Assembly: GCA_030590745.1 (NCBI GenBank)
Contig: JAUVCS010000082.1
Location: 1 to 5,350 of the forward strand
Reading direction: 5' to 3'
DNA length: 5,350 nt
DNA from: Desulfuromusa sp.
GTDB taxonomy: Bacteria > Desulfobacterota > Desulfuromonadia > Desulfuromonadales > Geopsychrobacteraceae
The notes under the pieces are model-generated. The model was not told where the DNA came from and made no database searches. It saw only the letters and a list, made by a program, of their open reading frames with translations. Shown in pieces: positions 1-5,350 of this stretch; within the stretch, counting starts at the first letter, position 1; every line of letters starts with the position of its first letter. The position numbers and the translations under genes are program-made.

Positions 1-726
1 GTCAACCGGGATATCACTGAACGGATAGCAACAAAACGTCAGCTGCAACAGACAAATCGTGAACTGGATGCTTTTGTTTCAACCGTATCTCATGATCTTC
101 GCTCTCCTTTGACCCCTTTGATCGGTTTTGCGGAACTGCTGGGAGATCGTTATGGAGATCAACTTGATGATATCGGCCGGGAATGTATTATCGAGATCAA
201 GAAAACTGCAGAAAAAATGAAAGATCTCCTGGAGGATTTGCTGACACTATCACGGGTTGGACAGCTGAAGCTGCCCGAAGAGCCCCTGGATGCAACGGAA
301 ATTGCTGAAAATGTATTACTGGAATTAGCTGATAAAGTATTGGAGCATCGAGCAAAGATCCAGATTGATAAATTGCCGAAGGTTCTATTGCCGGAATCAT
401 TATTAACCGATTTGTTCAGGAATCTTTTGGGCAACGCATTGAAATACGCTGCGGGACACGATCCCCACATTGAAATTTCAGGGTTTGAATTTTCTGACCG
501 GGTCCGTTTTATGGTGGTTGATCATGGCCTTGGCATTGATGAAGGAGAGCGGGAAACAATCTTTGAGCCATTTAAGCGTGGCCAACGCAGCCAGGGAATT
601 CCCGGTACCGGAATAGGGCTGGCGACGGTCGCCAAGATTGCTCGTGTCTCAGGTGGAAACAGCTGGGTTGAGGAAACCCCGGGGGGTGGAGCAACCTTCA
701 TTGTTGACCTTCCTCTGGTTGGATGA
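1..726 (+). CDS. Sensor histidine kinase, 3' part (PAS end + HisKA + HATPase_c)
   Basis: This is the C-terminal 241 residues of a two-component sensor kinase; the start lies left of the window. The frame is open from base 1 and ends at TGA 724-726. The first residues (VNRDITER) look like the end of a PAS/PAC domain, followed by a short linker helix. The HisKA H-box is FVSTVSHDLRSPL, with the phospho-accepting His at visible residue 31 (codon 91-93). The ATPase domain follows: N-box LFRNLLGNALKYA around residues 138-149, G1 box DHGLGID (174-180), F-box IFEPFKRG (187-194) and G2 box GTGIGL (202-207). All catalytic motifs are intact, so it should autophosphorylate on His and pass the phosphate to a response regulator. 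No membrane segment or receiver domain is in the visible part, and no regulator gene follows. It is co-directional with the downstream binding protein gene, so a role in controlling that gene is possible but only inferred. An apparent TTG start at 109 would remove the H-box and is not real. Confidence 0.95.
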   Translation, partial: VNRDITERIATKRQLQQTNRELDAFVSTVSHDLRSPLTPLIGFAELLGDRYGDQLDDIGRECIIEIKKTAEKMKDLLEDLLTLSRVGQLKLPEEPLDATEIAENVLLELADKVLEHRAKIQIDKLPKVLLPESLLTDLFRNLLGNALKYAAGHDPHIEISGFEFSDRVRFMVVDHGLGIDEGERETIFEPFKRGQRSQGIPGTGIGLATVAKIARVSGGNSWVEETPGGGATFIVDLPLVG

Positions 727-751
727 AAATAGTTACTGTATTGCCAAGGGT

Positions 752-780
752 TTGACATTTATAAAACGTAAATATATTCT
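752..780 (+). promoter_or_regulatory. Candidate sigma70 promoter of the TRAP binding protein gene
   Basis: A perfect -35 hexamer TTGACA lies at 752-757. Two overlapping -10 candidates follow: TATATT at 773-778 (5 of 6 matches, 15-bp spacer) and TATTCT at 775-780 (4 of 6, 17-bp spacer). The surrounding 758-780 is AT-rich. A start near 785 would leave a leader of about 50 nt before the ATG at 835. Between promoter and ribosome site is a small dyad, ATAATT 800-805 / AATTAT 816-821, which could be an operator half-site pair but is weak. I found no sigma54 (GG-N10-GC) site here. A separate promoter implies the transport gene can be expressed independently of the upstream kinase. Confidence 0.55.
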
Positions 781-834
781 ATCGAAAGTCATCTGTTTCA
801 TAATTAACCAATCAGAATTATCAGGGAGGCGTTC

Positions 835-1923
835 ATGGAAGAAAACAATCGGCGTGATTTCCTTAAAAAAGCGACTGCGGCAACCGCTGTAGCAGCAACA
901 ACGATTGGCGCACCAGCCATTGTTCGAGCTGAAAAAACCTATAACTGGAAGATGGTTACAACCTGGCCACCACACTTTCCCCTTTTGGGGGAGGGTGCTG
1001 ACAAACTGGCCGAGATGATTAAAGTGATGTCCGGTGGACGGCTGAATATCCAGGTTTATGGTGGGGGTGAATTGGTTCCGCCCCTTCAATCGTTTGATGC
1101 GGTTAGCCAGGGAATGGTGCAGATGGGGCATGGTGCCGCTTATTACTGGGCGGGTAAAGCTCCAGCAGCCCAGTTCTTTGCTGCGGTCCCTTTTGGTCTG
1201 AATGCGCAGGGGATGAATGCCTGGCTCTATACTGGCGGAGGGATGGAACTTTGGGAGGAAGTTTATGGCAAGTTCAACCTGAAGCCACTGCCAGCGGGTA
1301 ATACCGGGGTGCAGATGGGAGGCTGGTTCAATCGTGAAATCAAAAGCCTTGATGATTTCAAGGGTTTAAAAATGCGGATTCCCGGCTTAGGTGGAAAAGT
1401 TCTGGCCAAGGCGGGCGGTACCGCGGTTCTCTCTCCTGGTGGAGAACTTTATACTAACCTTGAGCGTGGTGTTATTGATGCGACCGAGTGGGTTGGTCCC
1501 TACAATGACTACAAAATGGGTTTTTACAAGGTTGCTAAATACTACTACTATCCGGGTTGGCATGAGCCGGGGACAGTTCTTGAGTCTTTTGTCAATAAGA
1601 GTGCTTACGAGGCTTTACCGAAAGATCTGCAGGAAATTCTTGTCGCTGCAACAATGTCGGCAAACATGTGGATGCTTTGCGAATCTGAAACCAAGAATAA
1701 TATCTATCTTGATAAAATGGTCAAGGAAGAAGGGGTCATTCTCAAGAAGTTCCCAGCTGAGGTTATTGAACAACTGAGAAAATACTCTGTAGAAGTCCTT
1801 GAAGAGATTGTTGCTAAAGATCCAATGAGTAAGAAGGTTTACGATAGCTTCAGTAAATTCCAGAAGCAACAACAGGCCTGGAGTAAAATTTCAGAGGCTG
1901 CTTACTACGATTTATTTACCTAG
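835..1923 (+). CDS. TRAP transporter solute-binding protein, TakP/lactate type (DctP family), Tat-exported
   Basis: This 362-residue periplasmic binding protein captures a small carboxylate and delivers it to TRAP membrane subunits. The start is supported by AGGGAGG at 823-829, 5 nt before the ATG. The N-terminus is a twin-arginine signal: RRDFLKK (residues 6-12), an Ala/Thr-rich hydrophobic stretch to about residue 30, and likely cleavage after VRA (30-32). The mature protein has the DctP fold signature, with GGGELVPPLQSFDAV (76-90) near the front and LKMRIPG (178-184) in the middle. Gln160 in GVQMGGWF, Arg181 in KMRIPG and Glu218-Trp219 in DATEWVGPYND match, by spacing and context, the residues I recall as ligand and cation contacts in Rhodobacter TakP (Gln155, Arg176, Glu214, Trp215). 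This points to a 2-oxoacid such as pyruvate, or to lactate as in the related Thermus protein, bound with a metal ion. Exact substrate is unproven. The gene is monocistronic or leads into the serine dehydratase gene; the QM permease genes are on the opposite strand. Confidence 0.93.
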   Translation: MEENNRRDFLKKATAATAVAATTIGAPAIVRAEKTYNWKMVTTWPPHFPLLGEGADKLAEMIKVMSGGRLNIQVYGGGELVPPLQSFDAVSQGMVQMGHGAAYYWAGKAPAAQFFAAVPFGLNAQGMNAWLYTGGGMELWEEVYGKFNLKPLPAGNTGVQMGGWFNREIKSLDDFKGLKMRIPGLGGKVLAKAGGTAVLSPGGELYTNLERGVIDATEWVGPYNDYKMGFYKVAKYYYYPGWHEPGTVLESFVNKSAYEALPKDLQEILVAATMSANMWMLCESETKNNIYLDKMVKEEGVILKKFPAEVIEQLRKYSVEVLEEIVAKDPMSKKVYDSFSKFQKQQQAWSKISEAAYYDLFT

Positions 1924-1944
1924 CCAGGGTGATCAGGAAATATT

Positions 1945-1975
1945 AAAAGCCCGCCACCCCCGGCGGGCTTTTTTT
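1945..1975 (+). terminator. Strong intrinsic terminator after the TRAP binding protein gene
   Basis: A perfect 7-bp GC stem, GCCCGCC at 1949-1955 and GGCGGGC at 1962-1968, encloses the 6-nt loop ACCCCC and runs straight into seven T residues (1969-1975). Four A residues at 1945-1948 can pair with the first Ts and lengthen the stem to 11 bp. It begins 21 nt after the TAG stop of the binding protein gene, the usual spacing. The A-run on the left is short, so it would work mainly in the rightward direction. It lies only 34 nt before the next start codon. Confidence 0.93.
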
Positions 1976-2009
1976 GATAAAACGGCCACTTTCACTGGAG
2001 GAATAAAGT

Positions 2010-3224
2010 ATGGAATCGCTTCGTCAGCTCTACCGTATTGGTACTGGACCTTCCAGCAGTCATACCATGGCCCCGCGACAAGCTGCCCTGACATTTTTGG
2101 CAAAATACCCCGGTGCGGCACTTTACCGGGTCACATTGTTTGGCAGTCTTGCGGCCACTGGTCGTGGCCATTTAACCGATAAAGCTCTGGCAGAGGTTTT
2201 TCAATTTCATGACGCCAAGTTAGAGTTGCTCTGGGTTCCAGAAAAGCAACTCCCCCTTCATCCGAATGGGATGCGGTTTGAGGCTATAACGGATACCGGT
2301 GCAATATTGCAGAACTGGGAGGTTTACAGCGTCGGGGGTGGTGCTTTATTTGATGATAAGAACCCGATACCGCCATCCTCAGTCTATGCCTTAACAAAAC
2401 TGTCTGATATCTTGGAGTGCCTGGATCGTAGTGGTGAATCGCTCTGGGAATATGTTCTCAATTGTGAAGATCTGAATTTTCTCGATTTTCTTGATAGTGT
2501 CTGGGACATGATGTGCTCCTCGATCGAGCGGGGTTTGGAGCAGGTTGGGGTTCTCCCCGGGGGCTTAGGGTTGGGACGAAAATCTCATACTTTTCATCGC
2601 AAAGCGAGTTTGTATGGAGACCACCTTAAAAATAATGCAAGAATTTGGGCCTATGCGCTGGCGGTATCTGAAGAGAATGCCAGTGGCGGGATGATTGTTA
2701 CCGCGCCAACCTGTGGCGCCAGTGGGGTTCTTCCCGCAGTTCTACGCTATTTAAATGAAACTTTAGAGTGCAGTTACAATGATATTCTCCGGGCTTTGGC
2801 AACAGCTGGACTGATTGGTAACCTGGTTAAGAAAAATGCTTCAATTTCCGGGGCTGAAGTTGGTTGTCAAGGGGAGGTCGGGACGGCTTGTGCCATGGCG
2901 GCAGCAGCGGCAACCCAACTGCACGGTGGAACGAATATGCAAATTGAATATGCCGCCGAGATGGGTCTGGAACACCATCTTGGTTTGACCTGCGACCCGG
3001 TTGGTGGACTGGTGCAGATTCCCTGTATAGAACGAAATGCCCATGCTGCAAGCAGAGCTTTGAGTTGTTGCCATTTCGCCCTTCTTTCAGGAGGAGAGCA
3101 CAAGATCAGTTTCGATGAAATTACCTTGGTAATGAATGAAACCGGCCAGGCACTACCCTCTCTGTATCGGGAAACTTCCGCCGGAGGAATGGCTGAAGTC
3201 TATCGCAAACGCAAGGCAGGTTGA
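2010..3224 (+). CDS. sdaA: L-serine dehydratase (L-serine ammonia-lyase), single chain, iron-sulfur type
   Basis: This 404-residue enzyme converts L-serine to pyruvate and ammonia in the cytoplasm with a [4Fe-4S] cluster. The start is set by GGAGG at 1997-2001, 8 nt upstream, and by the family N-terminus with IGTGPSSSHTMAP at 10-22. The SDH beta domain covers about residues 1-150 (LPLHPNGMRF at 81-90, YSVGGGALF at 106-114), and the alpha domain about 155-395. The alpha domain carries TAPTCGASGVLPAVL (231-245), NASISGAEVGCQGEVG (276-291), LTCDPVGG (326-333) and IPCIERNA (337-344). Cys286, Cys328 and Cys339 are the expected cluster ligands. It is about 50 residues shorter than E. coli SdaA (454); the loss is largely between GRGHLTD and LPLHPNG in the beta domain. 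Both domains are in one chain. The C-terminus RKRKAG has no cysteine, unlike the Legionella enzyme whose C-terminal Cys caps the cluster. It sits between two TRAP transport loci, and its product pyruvate fits their likely substrate class. Confidence 0.95.
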   Translation: MESLRQLYRIGTGPSSSHTMAPRQAALTFLAKYPGAALYRVTLFGSLAATGRGHLTDKALAEVFQFHDAKLELLWVPEKQLPLHPNGMRFEAITDTGAILQNWEVYSVGGGALFDDKNPIPPSSVYALTKLSDILECLDRSGESLWEYVLNCEDLNFLDFLDSVWDMMCSSIERGLEQVGVLPGGLGLGRKSHTFHRKASLYGDHLKNNARIWAYALAVSEENASGGMIVTAPTCGASGVLPAVLRYLNETLECSYNDILRALATAGLIGNLVKKNASISGAEVGCQGEVGTACAMAAAAATQLHGGTNMQIEYAAEMGLEHHLGLTCDPVGGLVQIPCIERNAHAASRALSCCHFALLSGGEHKISFDEITLVMNETGQALPSLYRETSAGGMAEVYRKRKAG

Positions 3225-3272
3225 ACTTTTATCTGAATAGGTTTGTCGGGAAACCCTGGAAGGAATAATGCA

Positions 3273-3415
3273 AGTTTCTGATTCAGAAACCAGCAATTTT
3301 TTGCAAGGTTAAGGAAATCAAGTATTTGAGCGGAGGCGTAGTACTTTACGCCGCACAAACAAATGTGCAGATTGACGCAGAGATTGCGGAAAAGGGCGGT
3401 TTTTGGACAGAAACT
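3273..3415. repeat. Long imperfect palindrome with inverted terminal repeats (MITE-like intergenic element)
   Basis: The left end 3273-3306 and the reverse complement of the right end 3384-3415 align over 32 positions with 26 matches and two single-base gaps. The outer 8 bp are identical (AGTTTCTG at 3273-3280, CAGAAACT at 3408-3415). At the centre is a perfect 6-bp dyad, GGCGTA 3335-3340 / TACGCC 3347-3352, whose midpoint (3343.5) matches the midpoint of the whole element (3344). The intervening arms are also partly complementary, so a transcript of either strand could fold into one long hairpin. The left terminus itself contains a 17-bp palindrome at 3274-3290 (GTTTCTGA, T, TCAGAAAC). It carries no convincing gene. 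It fills most of the convergent space between sdaA and dctM, and its right end overlaps the dctM stop codon by two bases. Multi-copy status cannot be seen from one window, and no target-site duplication is evident. Confidence 0.6.
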
Positions 3416-4733
3416 ATTTCACCAGATATTCTGGTAACCAAGTAACGGTTTCAGGCCAGAAGACCACAATCAACACGCAAATCATTTGAATGCCAACAAA
3501 GGGGATAATTCCCTTATAGATTTGTGTGGTGGTGATTCCTGGCGGAGCAACCCCTTTCAGGTAGAAAAGGCTGAAGCCGAAAGGTGGGGTCAGGAAGGAG
3601 GTTTGCAGGTTCATTGCAATCAGAATCCCGATCCAGAGGAGGTCGATTCCCATCTGTTGGAAGATTGGGGCCACAACCGGAACGATGATAAAGGTGATTT
3701 CGATAAAGTCAATAAAGAACCCGGCAACAAAAATAACTATCATGACGATAAGTAGAAAATGTCCTGGCTCCATCCCCGCACCGAGAATAAGATTGGTGAT
3801 ATAACGATCTCCCCCCATCCCCCGGAAAACCAGCCCAAAGGTTGTTGCCCCGACAATTAAAATGAAAACCATGCAGGTCAGGGTTGTCGTCCCCTGCATA
3901 ACTTCGCGTAAGATCTGTAGACTGAATTTTTTTTGCCAGATGGTCAGAAGAGTGGCACCCATTGCCCCCACCGCAGCAGCCTCCGTTGGGGAGGCGATTC
4001 CCGCAAAGATTGAACCCAGGACTGCAACGATCAGAAAGAATGGCAGCAGGAACGCTCTGATGATTTTTCGATACATTCCTGATTTGCGAAAAGCGGCAAG
4101 TTCCTCAGCAGGCATTGCCGGTGCCGATTCAGGACGGAAGATTGCAACCAGAATAATCCAGAAAATATACAAACTAACCAATATTAAACCTGGAATAACT
4201 GCACCAATAAACATATCACCGATTGGGACATTCAGGACGCTACCCAGCAGCACCAGAACGATACTCGGTGGAATAATTTGTCCCAGGGTGCCCGCAGCAC
4301 AGATAGTTCCGGTAGACAACTCAGGGGAATAGCCACGTTTGAGCATTGTTGGCAGAGACAAGAGCCCCATAGTGACAACGGTTGCACCAACAATCCCAGT
4401 GGAGGCCGCAAGGACGGCACCAACAACAATGACCGAAATAGCCAGACCACCACGCAATTTACCGAACAGCATTGCCATCGTTTCCAGCAACTCTTCCGCT
4501 AGTCCGGATTTCTCAAACATCATCCCCATGTAAACAAACAGGGGTACGGCTATCAATACGTAGTTGGTCATGATTCCCCAGATACGCAAGGGGAGAAGCT
4601 GGAAAAATCCCATTCCAAAAGTGAAATAACCAAAGATCAACGAAACCCCACCCAGAGTGAATGCAACCGGGAAGCCAAGCAACAATACCGCGAAGACGGT
4701 GGCAAATAAGACCAGTGACATATACTCAGGCAT
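3414..4733 (-). CDS. dctM: TRAP transporter large permease subunit (DctM family)
   Basis: This 439-residue inner-membrane protein is the transport subunit of a TRAP system; it carries the substrate across using an ion (usually Na+) gradient. It is very hydrophobic with roughly twelve membrane segments. Family signatures are VPLFVYMGMMFEKSGLAEELL-like sequence at 63-83, GIVGATVVTMG (113-123), AAGTLGQIIPPSIVLVLLG (146-164), IASPTEAAAVGA (246-257), FIDFIEITFIIVPVVAPI (340-357) and NLQTSFLTPPFGFSLFYLKG (375-394). Length is normal for the family. I chose the ATG at 4733-4731 (MPEYMSL) because the family begins close to its first membrane helix and a ribosome site lies 7 nt upstream. A start at 4787 would add 18 basic residues lying inside dctQ. 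The gene overlaps the dctQ end by 8 nt (ATGCCTGA), so translation is probably coupled. The TAG stop shares two bases with the palindromic element. Its binding protein partner is either the convergent TRAP gene at 835 or one outside the window. Confidence 0.94.
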   Translation of the reverse strand: MPEYMSLVLFATVFAVLLLGFPVAFTLGGVSLIFGYFTFGMGFFQLLPLRIWGIMTNYVLIAVPLFVYMGMMFEKSGLAEELLETMAMLFGKLRGGLAISVIVVGAVLAASTGIVGATVVTMGLLSLPTMLKRGYSPELSTGTICAAGTLGQIIPPSIVLVLLGSVLNVPIGDMFIGAVIPGLILVSLYIFWIILVAIFRPESAPAMPAEELAAFRKSGMYRKIIRAFLLPFFLIVAVLGSIFAGIASPTEAAAVGAMGATLLTIWQKKFSLQILREVMQGTTTLTCMVFILIVGATTFGLVFRGMGGDRYITNLILGAGMEPGHFLLIVMIVIFVAGFFIDFIEITFIIVPVVAPIFQQMGIDLLWIGILIAMNLQTSFLTPPFGFSLFYLKGVAPPGITTTQIYKGIIPFVGIQMICVLIVVFWPETVTWLPEYLVK

Positions 4734-5283
4734 GTTGCTGTTCCTCTTGCTTCTCTTTTGTTTCAATCTCTTCCAGAGGGTGGCCAATAACGGTGCAGAA
4801 TGAGCGCAGGGTCAGGGCAATTCCCTGTAATAGAATCAAAGTAAAGCCTGCCGGGATCATTGCTTTGAGGATATAGCGGTAGGGGAGTCCACCGGGGTCA
4901 GGGCTGGTTTCCTGAATTGCCCAGCTCATGCTGATAAAGCCTTTGCTGGCCCAGATCACCAGGATTGAAAAGGGGATCAGGAAGACCAGGCTGCCGAATA
5001 GATTGATCCACGCTTTTCCGCGTGGCGAGAGTTGGGTGTAGATGACGTCAACCCGAACATGGCCGTCAACCTTCAATGTATATGCGGCGGCAAGCAGAAA
5101 CAGCACCGCAAAAATATGCCATTCAAGCTCTTGGACACCAACGCTGCTTTTGCGTAAAAAATAGCGAGTAAAGACATCGTAGCAGACAACCAGAACCAAG
5201 AGCGTACTAAGCCAGGAAACAGCATAGCCAACCTTGGTATTAAGTCCGTCAATCAAGCGAACGATTAAGCGGATAAATTTCAT
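4726..5283 (-). CDS. dctQ: TRAP transporter small permease subunit (DctQ family)
   Basis: This 185-residue inner-membrane protein is the four-helix partner of DctM, needed for TRAP uptake. Predicted membrane segments are at about 17-37, 52-71, 93-113 and 137-160. The DctQ pattern is clear: DVFTRYFLRKSSVGVQELEW (36-55) before helix 2, then the KVDGHVRVDV motif (71-80) after it. SPDPGGLPYRYILKAMIPAG (127-146) leads into helix 4 and recalls the small subunits that accompany TakP-type binding proteins (impression from memory). The C-terminus (170-185) is a hydrophilic, Glu/Gln/Lys-rich cytoplasmic tail, EEIETKEKQEEQQHA. The start has a TGGAGG ribosome site 6 nt upstream (GGAGG read on the minus strand from 5294 to 5290). 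The frame stays open upstream to the window edge, but the ATG at 5283 fits the family N-terminus. It is the first gene of a dctQ-dctM pair. Confidence 0.93.
   Translation of the reverse strand: MKFIRLIVRLIDGLNTKVGYAVSWLSTLLVLVVCYDVFTRYFLRKSSVGVQELEWHIFAVLFLLAAAYTLKVDGHVRVDVIYTQLSPRGKAWINLFGSLVFLIPFSILVIWASKGFISMSWAIQETSPDPGGLPYRYILKAMIPAGFTLILLQGIALTLRSFCTVIGHPLEEIETKEKQEEQQHA
4741..4747 (-). promoter_or_regulatory. Ribosome binding site that sets the dctM start
   Basis: Read on the minus strand this is AGAGGAA, located inside the last codons of dctQ and 7 nt before the ATG at 4733-4731. It supports the short dctM start over the in-frame ATG at 4787. Together with the ATGCCTGA overlap it indicates re-initiation by ribosomes finishing dctQ. 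Confidence 0.75.
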
Positions 5284-5350
5284 ATAATGCCTCCAGCGAG
5301 AGTAGAAAAAAACTACCTCCCGAGAAATATAGAAACGCTGATGATCTGAT
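5284..5350 (-). other. Leader of dctQ, cut by window edge
   Basis: Sixty-seven bases upstream of dctQ hold its TGGAGG ribosome site (5290-5295) and, further upstream on the minus strand, a second purine-rich GGGAGG (complement of 5317-5322) that has no start codon after it. Between them a T7 run is flanked by GTAG and CTAC, a weak hairpin. A TATATT lies farther upstream, but a matching -35 would fall outside the window, so no promoter can be called. Another TRAP binding protein gene could precede dctQ to the right, but nothing visible shows this. Confidence 0.4.

Noticed and set aside
733..1131. 132-codon minus-strand ORF opposite the start of the TRAP binding protein gene
   Set aside because: Antisense shadow of a well-supported gene; low-complexity Cys/Arg-rich translation with no recognisable family.
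3240..3255. GGTTT/AAACC hairpin after sdaA as a terminator
   Set aside because: Only 5 bp of stem and no T-run follows.
3274..3302. Small perfect hairpin followed by T6 as an intrinsic terminator for sdaA
   Set aside because: Six bases (CAGCAA) separate the stem from the T-run and the stem is AT-rich; better explained as the end of the larger palindrome, though weak termination remains possible.
3268..3312. 14-codon ORF (ATG to TAA) with GGAAGGA just upstream, resembling a leader peptide
   Set aside because: The ribosome site is only 3 nt from the ATG, there is no downstream plus-strand gene to regulate, and it lies mostly within the inverted terminal repeat.
3269..3454. Plus-strand frame open from 3269 across the palindrome and into the antisense of dctM
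   Set aside because: It has no ATG start and no ribosome site, lies inside the palindromic element, and its end is simply the complement of the dctM 3' end. More likely chance openness of the repeat.
3862..4332. 156-codon plus-strand ORF opposite dctM
   Set aside because: Antisense to a clear membrane transporter gene; translation shows no domain and the dctM frame has intact family motifs.
4734..4787. Longer dctM start at 4787
   Set aside because: It would add 18 very basic residues fully inside dctQ; the ATG at 4733 has a properly spaced ribosome site and matches the family N-terminus.

Overview
The window reads as bacterial chromosome of moderate GC with clear Shine-Dalgarno sequences. 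The gene families (PAS/HisKA kinase, 2-oxoacid-type TRAP transporter, single-chain iron-sulfur serine dehydratase) and the base composition suggest a Gram-negative proteobacterium, perhaps from the Desulfuromonas/Geobacter side. That placement is an impression from memory, not a search result.

Layout, left to right: (1) the 3' part of a sensor histidine kinase gene (+), cut by the window edge; (2) a 108-bp gap with a good sigma70-type promoter; (3) a Tat-exported TRAP solute-binding protein of the TakP/lactate type (+), closed by a strong intrinsic terminator; (4) an L-serine dehydratase gene (+) starting only 34 bp after the terminator T-run; (5) a 189-bp convergent gap that is mostly one long imperfect palindrome with inverted terminal repeats; (6) on the minus strand, a dctQ-dctM pair for the TRAP membrane subunits, with an 8-nt overlap between the two genes; (7) a short 5' leader of dctQ running off the right edge.

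The likely shared theme is uptake and production of C3 2-oxoacids or hydroxyacids. The TRAP system would import pyruvate, lactate or a related 2-oxoacid using an ion gradient, and the serine dehydratase makes pyruvate plus ammonia from serine. The kinase might sense conditions for this locus, but no response regulator is visible. Binding protein and permease genes are separated and convergent rather than in one dctPQM operon, so it is not certain that they form one transporter.

The least ordinary structure is the 143-bp palindromic element at 3273-3415. Its right end supplies two of the three bases of the dctM stop codon. I see no sign of a defence system, CRISPR array, RNA gene or complete insertion sequence.
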